Origin: CAWBRY01 sp963791295
Lineage (GTDB): Bacteria; Bacteroidota; Bacteroidia; Chitinophagales; Chitinophagaceae
DNA length: 64,000 nt
Assembly (NCBI GenBank): GCA_963791295.1
Contig: CAWBRY010000001.1
Span: 310,001 to 374,000 of the forward strand
Reading direction: 5' to 3'
Shown here: positions 36,240-45,669 of the stretch, piece by piece
Position numbering within the stretch: the first letter of the stretch is position 1
Layout of the letters: each line of letters starts with the position of its first letter
Translations under genes and position numbers: made by a program
The notes under the pieces: model-generated
Database searches by the model: none
Seen by the model: the letters and a program-made list of their open reading frames with translations, nothing else
Told to the model about the DNA's origin: nothing

Positions 36240-38747
36240 TTGAACTACCAAATAAGCCATATTGCACGCATCATTGCCGCAGAAGGTTCTGTTGTGTCGG
36301 ATATGATCATCGAAACTCTGCTACTGGACAGTCGCAAACTGCATTCTCCTTCTACCAGCTTATTTTTTGCACTGAAGGGTTCCCGAAGAGATGGTCATGG
36401 TTTTATTGGCGAACTATATAAAAAAGGGATCAGAAATTTTGTGGTGAGTGAACTTGTAGGAGATCAGCACCTATTTCCCGAAGCAAACATACTTCACGTA
36501 ATGGATACGCTGGTAGCATTGCAGCAACTGGCGGCGTTTCACCGGCAACAATTTAAGATACCGGTTATAGGAGTTACCGGAAGTAACGGTAAGACAATCG
36601 TGAAGGAATGGCTTTATCAATTGTTGCATAAAGATTTCAATATCGTTCGAAGTCCCCGCAGTTATAATTCGCAGATAGGTTTGCCATTAAGCATCTGGCA
36701 AATGAATGAGACCCACGAGCTAGGAATCTTCGAGGCAGGCATTTCTCAACAAGGAGAGATGATCAGGCTGGAAAAAGTACTTCAACCGACGATGGGTATC
36801 CTGACAAATATTGGGGAAGCTCATAGCGAGGGATTTAATGATCCTTCGCATAAGTTCAGGGAGAAGCTGTCCTTATTTAAGAACAGTGAAATTATTATTG
36901 GAAGAGAAATAGACTTTGAAGGCAATAAAGAAATCATTGACTTTTTGGGTGACGACCTGATAGTAATGACCTGGGGATTATCGTCGCAGAACCAAATTAT
37001 AGTCGGTTCTGTTAATAAGTCGACCGCGCAAACCACCATTCAACTTCATCATGACGGCAATGAGTCAGAAATAGTTATTCCTTTTACCGATGATGCATCT
37101 ATTGAAAATGCTATCACCTGTTTTTGTGTGTTGCTGAAGATGAATATGGAGCCTGGCGAGATTGCGCGCAGGATGAAAAACCTGCACGCGGTGAACATGC
37201 GGTTGGAGATGAAGAAAGGGATCAATCATTGCCTGGTCATCAATGATAGCTACAGTGCCGACCTGAGTTCATTGGAAATAGCACTGAACTTCCTGGACCA
37301 GCAAAGCCTTCACTCTGGAAGGACAGTGATCCTGTCAGACTTTTTGCAGAGCGCACTTGCAGATGAAGAACTATACTCCCGGATATATGCCAGCGTCCAA
37401 CAACACCAAATTAACAGGCTGATTGGAATAGGTGAAAGAATTTCAGCAGGGATTCAACCATTCATGTTGAATCCGGATGTTGCCTTGAAAATCGAACTCT
37501 ATCCCTCTACCGCGGATTTTATGAATCAGTTCCGGTCGTCCGCATTCAAAGATGAAACGATTCTGGTGAAGGGAGCAAGGATATTTGCCTTTGAGCAAAT
37601 CGTAAAATTATTAGAACAGAAAGTGCATCAAACGGTACTGGAAATTAATTTGAACGCCATTGCCCACAATCTAAAAGAATATCAAAATATATTAAAGCCA
37701 GCGACGAAAATAATGGCCATGGTGAAGGCCTTTGCCTACGGCAGCGGAGGCGCAGAGATTGCCGGCATTCTACAATATCATAAGGCCGATTACCTGGGTG
37801 TCGCCTACGCAGATGAAGGTGTCGAACTGCGCAAGGCAGGCATCATGCTTCCCATCATGGTGATGAATCCCGAAGAAAGCGCTTTTGAAACTATCGTTGA
37901 AAATAGTCTTGAACCCGAATTATATTCGTTCGAATTACTAAACAGTTTCAATAGTTTCCTTCAACAGGAGGGATTGCAGCAATATCCCGTTCATATTGAA
38001 ATTGAAACAGGCATGAACCGGTTGGGATTTGCTGTCGCTGATGTGGAGAAATTAGGAACCGCCATCACTCTTGCTCCCGCGTTAAAAATTCAATCTGTAT
38101 TCACGCATTTGTCAGCCAGTGAAGAGCCCGGGCAGGATGAGTTTACCCTTGATCAATTTAAGAAATTTGAGCAAGCCGTACGTGAATTGAAGGCAAGATT
38201 GGACCAACCGTTCCTAAGTCACATAGCAAATTCGGCTGCGAGCGCACGGCTGCCTGCAATACAAATGGATATGGTGCGACTTGGAATTGGCTTGTATGGT
38301 GTAGACAGTACAAATTCCACCAAATTAAAACTTCAGCCCGTGGCCACTCTAAAGTCCACGATTGCACAAATTAAACACCTTAAAAGTGGTGAATCGGTAG
38401 GGTATAACCGAAAAACAATCGTCGCGCGTGATACAGTTCTCGCTACTATTCGTATCGGGTATGCCGATGGTTACCCGAGGAGGTTAGGGAATGGTGTTGG
38501 AAAAATATGGGTGAGGACGCAGTCCCGGCAAGATGAAGGAAAACTTGCTCCGGTAATCGGATCGGTTTGCATGGATATGATCATGGTGGACGTAACGGAT
38601 ATTGCGGGCGTTGAGGAGGGAGATGAAGTCATCATATTCGGTTCGCCTTTATCTATTCAAAAGCTGGCAGAATGGGCAGGTACCATTCCCTATGAAATAA
38701 TGACCGGAATTTCGCAACGAGTCAAGCGTGTTTATTATGAAGAATGA
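36240..38747 (+). CDS. murF-alr: Bifunctional MurF ligase / alanine racemase
   Basis: The 835-residue fusion is typical of Bacteroidota. Residues 1 to about 460 are MurF (UDP-MurNAc-tripeptide:D-Ala-D-Ala ligase) with P-loop GVTGSNGKTIVKEWL and EAGISQQGEM. From EINLNAIAHNLKEYQ (about 467) the alanine racemase domain follows, with PLP lysine in MAMVKAFAYGSGG and GIGLYGVD/SVGYNRKT. It makes D-alanine and attaches D-Ala-D-Ala to the cell-wall precursor. The start is TTG at 36240, 2 bp after the terC stop; no other start fits the conserved N-terminus. A -7-type box for lspA follows the gene. Confidence 0.96.
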   Translation: MNYQISHIARIIAAEGSVVSDMIIETLLLDSRKLHSPSTSLFFALKGSRRDGHGFIGELYKKGIRNFVVSELVGDQHLFPEANILHVMDTLVALQQLAAFHRQQFKIPVIGVTGSNGKTIVKEWLYQLLHKDFNIVRSPRSYNSQIGLPLSIWQMNETHELGIFEAGISQQGEMIRLEKVLQPTMGILTNIGEAHSEGFNDPSHKFREKLSLFKNSEIIIGREIDFEGNKEIIDFLGDDLIVMTWGLSSQNQIIVGSVNKSTAQTTIQLHHDGNESEIVIPFTDDASIENAITCFCVLLKMNMEPGEIARRMKNLHAVNMRLEMKKGINHCLVINDSYSADLSSLEIALNFLDQQSLHSGRTVILSDFLQSALADEELYSRIYASVQQHQINRLIGIGERISAGIQPFMLNPDVALKIELYPSTADFMNQFRSSAFKDETILVKGARIFAFEQIVKLLEQKVHQTVLEINLNAIAHNLKEYQNILKPATKIMAMVKAFAYGSGGAEIAGILQYHKADYLGVAYADEGVELRKAGIMLPIMVMNPEESAFETIVENSLEPELYSFELLNSFNSFLQQEGLQQYPVHIEIETGMNRLGFAVADVEKLGTAITLAPALKIQSVFTHLSASEEPGQDEFTLDQFKKFEQAVRELKARLDQPFLSHIANSAASARLPAIQMDMVRLGIGLYGVDSTNSTKLKLQPVATLKSTIAQIKHLKSGESVGYNRKTIVARDTVLATIRIGYADGYPRRLGNGVGKIWVRTQSRQDEGKLAPVIGSVCMDMIMVDVTDIAGVEEGDEVIIFGSPLSIQKLAEWAGTIPYEIMTGISQRVKRVYYEE

Positions 38748-38826
38748 TCTTATTAAAATGCCTTATAATCAAGGTGGTTGCAGGACTTTATGACTTCTTT
38801 AGTCACTCCCCTTACGCGTTTTCTAT

Positions 38827-38834
38827 TATATTTG
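38827..38834 (+). promoter_or_regulatory. Putative -7 box (TATATTTG) for lspA
   Basis: It is a perfect TAnnTTTG match. A transcript starting about 7 bases later would give a roughly 11-base leader to the CTG at 38852, and supports that as the start of lspA. Confidence 0.5.
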
Positions 38835-38851
38835 CGGATTAAAATCACAGC

Positions 38852-39511
38852 CTGAAGCTTCGAAATGTTATATTAATTATTCTCCTGATCATTATCGTTG
38901 ACCAGGCGCTCAAAATTTGGATAAAGACAAATTATCCTTTCGGCCAGGTGATGAATGTAATGGGATTGTCCTGGTTCAAGCTCTATTTTATTGAAAACAA
39001 AGGGATGGCCTGGGGATGGGAATTTGGCGGTGAGTGGGGCAAAATGATCCTTACGCTTTTTCGCCTGGCAGCGGTGATATTCGGGACCTGGTACCTGGGC
39101 AAGATCGTCAGGCAGCGTTATAACAAAGGGTTCATCGTTTGTGCCGCATTGATCTATGCCGGTGCTCTAGGCAATCTGATCGACAGCATGTTTTACGGAT
39201 TGATGTTTGAAGAAAGTTCTTACTCCAATATTGCCAAGATTTTTCCGGAAAATGGATATGCCGGTTTCTTGCACGGTCGTGTAGTGGACATGCTGTACTT
39301 TCCAATCGTCAAGTCACATTTTCCATCATGGATACCTTTTGTCGGCGGCCAGGAATTTGAATTCTTCAGTCCCATCTTTAATATAGCTGATGCTTCTATT
39401 TCAGCAGGAGTTATTACTTTGCTGATCTTCCAAAAACGCTTTTTTAAGAAACACTCACCGGCCGAAACGCCTACTGCCGTAGAAGCGACTCCCAGTGTGA
39501 ATGAAGCCTAG
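38852..39511 (+). CDS. lspA: Lipoprotein signal peptidase II, apparent CTG start
   Basis: The 219-residue (from CTG 38852) integral membrane aspartyl protease has the first-helix Asp in IIIVDQALKIW and the catalytic Asps in GNLIDS (about 110) and NIADASIS (about 178). It cleaves prolipoprotein signal peptides. The frame has no ATG, GTG or TTG between the stop at 38840-38842 and a GTG at 38948, but a start there would delete the first helix. CTG at 38852 gives the family-like LKLRNVILIIL, so it is the likely start. A C-terminal tail after the last helix is longer than usual. Order here is murF-alr then lspA. Confidence 0.9.
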   Translation: MKLRNVILIILLIIIVDQALKIWIKTNYPFGQVMNVMGLSWFKLYFIENKGMAWGWEFGGEWGKMILTLFRLAAVIFGTWYLGKIVRQRYNKGFIVCAALIYAGALGNLIDSMFYGLMFEESSYSNIAKIFPENGYAGFLHGRVVDMLYFPIVKSHFPSWIPFVGGQEFEFFSPIFNIADASISAGVITLLIFQKRFFKKHSPAETPTAVEATPSVNEA

Positions 39512-39518
39512 GGGGGCC

Positions 39519-41804
39519 TTATCTATTATTTTGTTTGATGGTCTTAGACAAAAGCAACTTGCTTCCGGACTGCACGCGAAGTATGTACAATCCCTGCGAC
39601 AAAGGAGCAGTATTATTAATAGCCAGCCTGTTGACCCCCGCAACGATATTGAAATCGGCGGCCCTTACGCGCTTACCCATTTGATCAATCAGTTCTACAT
39701 TCACCTTTGAATTGATTTCAGAATAAACATCGAATGCCAGTTCCTGGTTAAAGGGATTGATAACATTCACGATAGAAAATGTTTCCGGGATAGCTGACAG
39801 TTGGATAATTCTTGAATATTTGGATTGCGTGATGCTGTTTCGCATATTGATGCGGTAAAAGACCTTTCCTTTTATTGGGACAGGATCCATATAATTATAT
39901 GTATCCAACCCACTATGTTCAGTGTAACTGTTAATTGTAGCTATCGTAGTGAAATTTATTCCATCTTCACTTTTCTCTACATCAAAAAATACCGGTTCCG
40001 ATTCATCCGAAGTCGTCCATTTTAGAAAAGCGTTCCCATGCTCCATTTTCCCTGTGAACGAAACCAATTTAGTATTTAGCGGTATGCCACAATCTATAAT
40101 GGACAGCGTGATGATATTTCCATTATCAGTGAAGCGGCAATTTATATTGGAAAGGTTAGCCAGCGTAGTGGCAACGACCAGTTTATATTTATCTCCATTA
40201 TTAAAAACCTGGGTTTGGAACGTGGGAACAGTATATGAAACCACATACTGCCAGGCAGTTCCATTCCATACCGGAGTAGCAGGGCCGGCAGGCAGAGTTA
40301 CATCGGACCAGTTAAAGCCTCCATCAACACTTCTTTGCCATTTGTAATATGTATAGTTATTAAAATAGGAGCGGACAGTGTCGTATATGGTAATGATGTT
40401 GCTGTCGCAGACTGTCGGATTGATGCTGGGCGAATATTTCATGTTAGGGGAACAGGTGGATACGGAAATATCATCCAGTGCCCAGTCATTTCCACCTCCT
40501 CCCGGTGCATTATTAAAGAATTTTAAGGTAAAACTGGTTTGCGACGGACCTGTGAGATAAGTAAATCCTTTCTTAACCCATTGGCCGGTGTATTTAAGAT
40601 TACCTGTTGTATAATAATCAAATCCATTAATATCGAATGTAAGATTGGGATAAACGCCTGATGAATCCGCGGCGGCCGTTGGAAGATATCCTGCTCCACT
40701 CGCACCTGTACCGTTGGAATCACATCCGCATTTTGAACAGATATTTCTCATCCAGCAGGAGATCTCGTAGTATGTATTCGGACATAAGCCGGAGATGGTT
40801 TGCTGAAAAGCAGAATCGATGCGGTAAGCCGCATTGATCACTAACATATATCCTGAGTTTGGCTTAGTGACCGTATCTGCTGCGGGATTGCCTGCGGTAG
40901 GAGAAACGGCGCCGGTATGATCGCCAATGATATCCCAGACACCGAATACGCGGTGTGTAGGCGAGCTGCCGTCCGGTTTCGGCCAGGCATTGGAGGTCGT
41001 ATAACCAGGGCGCGTGGAAGTATTATTCGCTATACCATAATAATAGTCATTCGGCGAGTTCAGGTCAAATGGATTAAAAGTATATCCCACTGGCACATTG
41101 GCAGAGGTGCCCCGGTTACGTGGTTTTCCCGAGCCAAAAGTTCCATTTGTTTCGGTACCAATGGCGTTCACTCCAACTGTATTGGAACAGATCCCATAGT
41201 TGGGATACAGGGTAAGAATGTTGGAAGGGAAAGTGAAGGTCTGAATTGCCGCTACCCCATTCTTGTAGGTCATAGATCCGCCGCCTGTACTGACATTGGA
41301 CCCGGTAGCAGCAGTCACCCTCACTCGAAATGAAGCGATCATGATGCAGGTAGATCCAAAAAATGAAGGCTTGTGATTATTGACAACGCGTCCTCTCCGA
41401 AATGCTGTCGCCGCAGTGGCAGCCCCATTATAACCCAGGTTGATTCTCACCGTTGAACCGCTGATCCAACCGGCATCATCATTCAGCGCATCTGTAAATT
41501 GCTTGTATATTTTTCCTTCATTAGTTAGTACCCTTACGGTGTTTGGAATATAAGTAGTTCCTGCCGGGATGGCATCGGTGTATCCACAACTGTCGAATGT
41601 ACCCGAACGAACAACAAACGAAGCTCTGATCTCGAGTGTATCTCCGGTTTCGACGGTGCCGCCATTCAATCCCTTTGTAAGATTGATATAGCTTTTTCCA
41701 AAATCGATCGTCTGTGAAAAAGAAGAATGTGCACCAATGATGAAGAGTGCGGGAAGAAAAATAAAATGCAATAAGTAGTTAACTCGGGGTACAGGTTTAT
41801 TCAT
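39519..41804 (-). CDS. T9SS cargo: secreted surface protein with C-terminal sorting domain
   Basis: The frame is open from 41987, but ATG at 41804 starts the signal peptide (hydrophobic 10-27, cleavage near SSFSQ), giving 761 residues. The first part has a DUF11-like region (DTLEIRASFVVRSGTFDSC). Later come FISC-like Cys-rich segments (ICSKCGCDSNG), a galactose-binding-like WALDDISVSTC, FN3-like FDVEKSEDGINFTTIATI, and the type A sorting tail SQGLYILRVQSG...KTIKQ. Export by T9SS across the outer membrane is inferred. The biological role is unknown. It converges with lspA. Confidence 0.88.
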   Translation of the reverse strand: MNKPVPRVNYLLHFIFLPALFIIGAHSSFSQTIDFGKSYINLTKGLNGGTVETGDTLEIRASFVVRSGTFDSCGYTDAIPAGTTYIPNTVRVLTNEGKIYKQFTDALNDDAGWISGSTVRINLGYNGAATAATAFRRGRVVNNHKPSFFGSTCIMIASFRVRVTAATGSNVSTGGGSMTYKNGVAAIQTFTFPSNILTLYPNYGICSNTVGVNAIGTETNGTFGSGKPRNRGTSANVPVGYTFNPFDLNSPNDYYYGIANNTSTRPGYTTSNAWPKPDGSSPTHRVFGVWDIIGDHTGAVSPTAGNPAADTVTKPNSGYMLVINAAYRIDSAFQQTISGLCPNTYYEISCWMRNICSKCGCDSNGTGASGAGYLPTAAADSSGVYPNLTFDINGFDYYTTGNLKYTGQWVKKGFTYLTGPSQTSFTLKFFNNAPGGGGNDWALDDISVSTCSPNMKYSPSINPTVCDSNIITIYDTVRSYFNNYTYYKWQRSVDGGFNWSDVTLPAGPATPVWNGTAWQYVVSYTVPTFQTQVFNNGDKYKLVVATTLANLSNINCRFTDNGNIITLSIIDCGIPLNTKLVSFTGKMEHGNAFLKWTTSDESEPVFFDVEKSEDGINFTTIATINSYTEHSGLDTYNYMDPVPIKGKVFYRINMRNSITQSKYSRIIQLSAIPETFSIVNVINPFNQELAFDVYSEINSKVNVELIDQMGKRVRAADFNIVAGVNRLAINNTAPLSQGLYILRVQSGSKLLLSKTIKQNNR

Positions 41805-41976
41805 AGTTTGGATTTTCGGTGAAAATGGTGGTGAAATCCAAGGATATAAAAGTATATTAATGTGCACCCAAATGCAATAGGAGTTTACGCGTAATAATGT
41901 ATTTATTCCCCGGTATAATTTCACGGGAAAACCACTATGGGCGTGGATTACATTGATTGTTAGGTATATAAAAAGC

Positions 41977-42001
41977 AAAGCCCCCACGCGGGGGCTTTTT
42001 T
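41977..42001. terminator. Strong bidirectional hairpin terminator
   Basis: AAAGCCCCC (41977-41985) pairs with GGGGGCTTT (41990-41998) around ACGC and is flanked by T on the plus strand. On the minus strand the run is broken by GC but T-rich. It lies 17 bp past the end of the small-peptide gene at 42019 and about 170 bp before the start of the T9SS cargo gene on the same strand. Confidence 0.8.
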
Positions 42002-42018
42002 GGGTTAAGGCTTAAAGG

Positions 42019-42234
42019 TTACTCGTAATTATTGAACCATTCCTTTTCAGGATGGTCGTTAGCAGGGGCCTGCTTACTTTGTTTAATAATGTTAGATACA
42101 TCGGTGCGGCGATAAGGAGCAATCAATGGTGATACTCTCACACGATTTGTAATGGTCCTTGTCTTGCCACTAAGTATCGCTCTTAAGAAAGGTGATTGCT
42201 TGGGTACATTTCTATCTGTGGATTCCTGGTTCAT
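42019..42234 (-). CDS. Small peptide A, paralogue of peptide B
   Basis: The 71-residue Arg/Lys-rich peptide has no signal sequence or membrane helix. Its central part, ESTDRNVPKQSP, then KTRTITNRVRVSPLIAPYRRTD, aligns with the same region of the peptide at 42345-42554 (QDSTEKPVTGQSP and ETRAICRIRVFPMINPYKLSD). This shows the two are tandem paralogues and supports both as real genes. It ends 17 bp before a strong terminator. I do not recognise the family. Roles such as a ribosome-associated peptide, a modified-peptide precursor or a secreted peptide are open. Confidence 0.55.
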   Translation of the reverse strand: MNQESTDRNVPKQSPFLRAILSGKTRTITNRVRVSPLIAPYRRTDVSNIIKQSKQAPANDHPEKEWFNNYE

Positions 42235-42344
42235 TTGTTTGTTTTTGTACGTTTAATATCCGTCAGGTTATTTCAATCAAACCCATACGGGATGGATGGC
42301 TTTTAAAAGGAAATGGTGTTGATAGTTTTTCTGAAGCTTAGAAA

Positions 42345-42554
42345 TTAATTATTTGCTTCATCCGGTGTTGCGTCAGACAACTTATAAGGGTTGATCATTG
42401 GAAAAACCCTGATACGGCAAATTGCCCTGGTTTCTACGTTCAACACGGTTTTAGAAGGAGATTGCCCTGTTACTGGCTTTTCTGTGGAATCTTGTCCCAC
42501 ATCTTTAAGTGGGTAGGCCGAAAAATACAAAGAAGACTTTGTCTTATTTTTCAT
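42345..42554 (-). CDS. Small peptide B, paralogue of peptide A
   Basis: The frame is open from 42599, but ATG at 42554 (MKNKTKSSLYFSAYPLKDVG) is the natural start, giving 69 residues. The motif (Q/E)(D/E)ST(D/E), QSP, (K/E)TR, RVRV/RIRV, P-x-I-x-PY-(R/K) is shared with peptide A, 110 bp downstream on the same strand. It has a single Cys (CRIRV) and no signal peptide. It is not recognised. The tail is acidic (SDATPDEANN) where A ends in a longer, mixed tail. Confidence 0.55.
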   Translation of the reverse strand: MKNKTKSSLYFSAYPLKDVGQDSTEKPVTGQSPSKTVLNVETRAICRIRVFPMINPYKLSDATPDEANN

Positions 42555-42723
42555 GGATACGGTTTTTGTGTAATTGGTTTCGGTAATTACGATTAACAAG
42601 ATAGAAACAAAATAGGGCTTGTCATAGTTTTTCGGCGTGAAAAAGAGACGCCGACCTTGTTTAAATTCAATCTACTATGGGAAATTTACGAACTCTCGCG
42701 GGTGTCTAAACGGAAAATAAGGG

Positions 42724-44124
42724 TTAACTCAGATGCCCGACCATATTGGCAGGGACCACCCATTCGTCGAACTGCTCAGGAGTTACATAGCCCAGCTTTA
42801 CAGCCATTTCCTTTAGGGTAGTTCCATTTGCATGCGCTTTTTGGGCGATCTCTGCTGCTTTATAATATCCAATGCGGGTGTTCAATGCAGTCACCAGCAT
42901 CAATGAATTATCAACATGCTTTTCTATGTTTTCGCGAATAGGCTCGATGCCTTCAGCACATCGGTCATTGAAAGAAACACATCCATCGCCGATTAGCCGT
43001 GCACTATGTAGAAAATTATAGATCATGAGCGGCTTAAACACATTTAATTCAAAATGCCCCGTAGCCCCACCAATATTAATGGCAACATCGTTTCCCAACA
43101 CCTGCGCCGCAATCATAGTAAGCGCTTCGCATTGGGTAGGATTTACTTTGCCCGGCATGATAGAAGAACCCGGCTCATTGTCAGGAATATGAATTTCACC
43201 AATACCGCTTCTGGGACCCGATGAAAGCATGCGAATATCATTGGCAATCTTCATCAGGCTGACGGCTACAGTTTTCAATGCACCATGAGCCTCAACGATC
43301 GCATCATGCGCTGCCAGAGATTCAAATTTATTTCTAGCGGTTATGAAAGGCATGCCTGTTAACGATGCAATATGCTTTGCCACTTGCCGAGCATATTTGG
43401 GTGGGGTGTTAATGCCCGTCCCCACTGCCGTGCCGCCGAGGGCTAATTCACTCAGATGTGACAATGAATTCTTGATGGCTTTCAAACCATGATCCAGTTG
43501 GGAAACATAACCACTGAATTCCTGGCCCACCGTCAACGGTGTTGCATCCATAAAATGAGTTCGGCCAATCTTCACCACTCTCATAAACTTCCTGCTCTTT
43601 GCGGCCAGCGTATTTCTTAATTTCTTGATGCCCGGAATAGTTGTGTGCATCAACATCATATACGCTGCGATATGCATCGCTGTGGGAAATGTATCGTTGG
43701 AGGATTGCGATTTATTGACATCGTCATTGGGATGGAGAGATTTTTCCTTATCAGTCAATTTACCGCCATTCAGGACATGACCACGATAAGCGATCACTTC
43801 ATTGACATTCATATTACTCTGCGTTCCACTACCCGTTTGCCAGACAACCAACGGAAAAGCATCATCTAATTTACCTTCCAGGATTTCATTGCAAACACGG
43901 CCGATGAGGTTGGATTTTGTTTTAGAAAGGACTCCAGCCTCATAGTTGGTTATGGCGGCTGCCTTCTTAAGATAGGCAAAGGCCCTGATGATCTCCTTGG
44001 GCATCTTGTTAATGTCCTGTGCTATTTTAAAATTATCAATACTGCGCTGGGTCTGTGCGCCGTAAATCGCATCGGCGGGCACTTTCACGTCACCCATGGT
44101 ATCTTTTTCTATTCGATAAGCCAT
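42724..44124 (-). CDS. fumC: Fumarate hydratase class II
   Basis: The 466-residue enzyme (ATG 44124, MAYRIEKDTMGDVKVPAD) has E. coli FumC length. The signature GSSIMPGKVNPTQ, GSGTQSNMNVNEV and KIGRTHFMDATPLTVGQ are all present, the last carrying catalytic His/Thr of the superfamily. It hydrates fumarate to malate in the TCA cycle. An additional 7 codons upstream (to 44145) overlap the -7 box region and were not used. A TAnnTTTG box on the minus strand is at 44143-44150, and a heptamer array abuts it. Confidence 0.97.
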   Translation of the reverse strand: MAYRIEKDTMGDVKVPADAIYGAQTQRSIDNFKIAQDINKMPKEIIRAFAYLKKAAAITNYEAGVLSKTKSNLIGRVCNEILEGKLDDAFPLVVWQTGSGTQSNMNVNEVIAYRGHVLNGGKLTDKEKSLHPNDDVNKSQSSNDTFPTAMHIAAYMMLMHTTIPGIKKLRNTLAAKSRKFMRVVKIGRTHFMDATPLTVGQEFSGYVSQLDHGLKAIKNSLSHLSELALGGTAVGTGINTPPKYARQVAKHIASLTGMPFITARNKFESLAAHDAIVEAHGALKTVAVSLMKIANDIRMLSSGPRSGIGEIHIPDNEPGSSIMPGKVNPTQCEALTMIAAQVLGNDVAINIGGATGHFELNVFKPLMIYNFLHSARLIGDGCVSFNDRCAEGIEPIRENIEKHVDNSLMLVTALNTRIGYYKAAEIAQKAHANGTTLKEMAVKLGYVTPEQFDEWVVPANMVGHLS

Positions 44125-44142
44125 AATCAGAATGAATGAGCG

Positions 44143-44150
44143 CAAAGATA
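44143..44150 (-). promoter_or_regulatory. Putative -7 box (TATCTTTG) for fumC
   Basis: It is a perfect TAnnTTTG on the minus strand, 18 bp before the fumC ATG. The heptamer array 44152-44192 abuts it and lies where the -33 element would be. Confidence 0.5.
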
Positions 44151-44151
44151 C

Positions 44152-44192
44152 ATACTGGATGCTAGATGCTAGAAGTCAGATACTAGATGCGA
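44152..44192. repeat. 7-bp-period array, GATGCTA type
   Basis: Heptamers GATGCTA, GATGCTA, GAAGTCA, GATACTA, GATGCGA run from 44158 to 44192, preceded by a partial ATACTG. They lie between divergent fumC and fucosidase starts. The unit is the same as at 621-662, 60598-60625 and 63097-63124. Confidence 0.8.
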
Positions 44193-44234
44193 CCGCGTTT
44201 ATTTAATTACTTTCGTCTTGTTTAAAATCCGGAA

Positions 44235-45653
44235 ATGAATAAAATTGCTCTGATCACTTTATTATTGATCACTGAAGGTGGCTTCTCTCAGAAAAATGAT
44301 TCTCCCATACCGACTCGTCAGCAACTGGCCTGGCACGCTACAGACTATTATCTTTTTATGCATTTTGGTCCCAATACATTTACCGACAAGGAATGGGGAG
44401 AAGGTACGGAGGCAGAAGACCTTTTCAATCCGTCTCAATTGGATTGTCGTCAGTGGTGCAGCGTAGCGAAGGCCGCCGGCGCAAAAGCAATTATCATAAC
44501 AGCCAAACATCATGACGGATTTTGCTTGTGGCCAAGCAAATTTTCTAACCATACTGTGCGTGAAAGCAAATGGAAGGATGGAAAGGGCGATGTGCTGAAA
44601 GAGCTTTCGCAAGCGTGCAGGGAATCAGGATTGAAGTTCGGCGTTTACCTCTCGCCGTGGGACCGCAATCATCCGGAGTACGGTACCCCAAAATATAATG
44701 AGGTGTTTGTAAATATGATGAAAGAGATCTTCCAGAACTATGGTCCTATCTGGGAACTATGGTGGGATGGAGCAAATGGAGAAGGACCAAATGGGAAGAA
44801 ACAAGTCTACGATTGGAGGCGGTTCGAGAATACAGTACGTCAATATTCGCCCAAAACCGTTGTATTTAGCGACATTGGTCCCGACATTCGGTGGGTGGGA
44901 AATGAAAATGGCATTGCAGGCGAAACCAATTGGAATTTTTTGGATACGGCAGGATTTAAAAGGGGCCTTGGGGCACCTCCTACAGACACGCTCAATCAGG
45001 GAAATGTAAATGGGAAAAAATGGATACCCGCTGAATGCGATGTAAGCATACGTCCGGGCTGGTTTTATCATCCCGAGGAGGATGTTAAAGTGAAGACCCC
45101 ACAACAGTTGTTTGAACTATATCTCGAATCAGTGGGAAGGGGAGCAAATTTATTGCTCAATGTGCCGCCTGACCGTCGTGGTCTGATCAGTGAAGTGGAC
45201 CAGGGAACTTTGATGGAATTCAAACGCCTTCGTGATCAAAGTTTTTCGGATAACCTTCTCCGTCAGGCTACAACCTATTATCAGTTTAGCAGGAAAGACC
45301 TATCCTCCAACGATCTCACATTCAGAAGTCTTGATTCGCTGTCCACAGCATACAGTATCAATTTGCAAAATTTTATTGTGGAGCTACCCGAACCAACCAA
45401 GATGAATTGCATTGTCCTTAGGGAGGCTATTCATATGGGTCAATCTATTCGGAAATTCAGAATAGTTCTGTACGAAAATGCGAAGATGGTGAAGGAGATC
45501 TCGGGGACCACGGTCGGGAAAAAGAGGATTCTTACTTTTCCGCAGCTGACTGTCGGTTCCTTTAAGGTTTTCCTGGATGACGCGAGGGGCAGTGACAATA
45601 TCAGCGGGATAGCGGCCTATTTACTGGATGAAAATTTGGTTCAAAAACAATAA
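44235..45653 (+). CDS. Alpha-L-fucosidase, glycoside hydrolase family 29
   Basis: The 472-residue protein has a signal peptide (MNKIALITLLLI, cleavage near GFSQ). GH29 features are HFGPNTFTDKEWG, ITAKHHDGFCLWPSKFS and LWELWWDGANGEG, the last carrying the nucleophile Asp at about 179. NLLLNVPPDRRGL also fits. A C-terminal beta-domain (F5/8-like) follows. The enzyme releases L-fucose from glycans in the periplasm or outside. It lies between divergent fumC and the ATP-grasp cassette. The stop is 16 bp before the ATP-grasp ATG at 45670. Confidence 0.9.
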   Translation: MNKIALITLLLITEGGFSQKNDSPIPTRQQLAWHATDYYLFMHFGPNTFTDKEWGEGTEAEDLFNPSQLDCRQWCSVAKAAGAKAIIITAKHHDGFCLWPSKFSNHTVRESKWKDGKGDVLKELSQACRESGLKFGVYLSPWDRNHPEYGTPKYNEVFVNMMKEIFQNYGPIWELWWDGANGEGPNGKKQVYDWRRFENTVRQYSPKTVVFSDIGPDIRWVGNENGIAGETNWNFLDTAGFKRGLGAPPTDTLNQGNVNGKKWIPAECDVSIRPGWFYHPEEDVKVKTPQQLFELYLESVGRGANLLLNVPPDRRGLISEVDQGTLMEFKRLRDQSFSDNLLRQATTYYQFSRKDLSSNDLTFRSLDSLSTAYSINLQNFIVELPEPTKMNCIVLREAIHMGQSIRKFRIVLYENAKMVKEISGTTVGKKRILTFPQLTVGSFKVFLDDARGSDNISGIAAYLLDENLVQKQ

Positions 45654-45669
45654 ATCGTTTCATTTAAGT

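Noticed and set aside
36194..36421. 75-codon frame overlapping the end of terC and start of murF-alr
   Set aside because: It is out of frame with two certain genes; the TTG start of murF-alr explains the region.
42633..42653. CGGCGT/ACGCCG hairpin downstream of fumC
   Set aside because: Stem of six and no T-run in the fumC direction; too weak to call a terminator.
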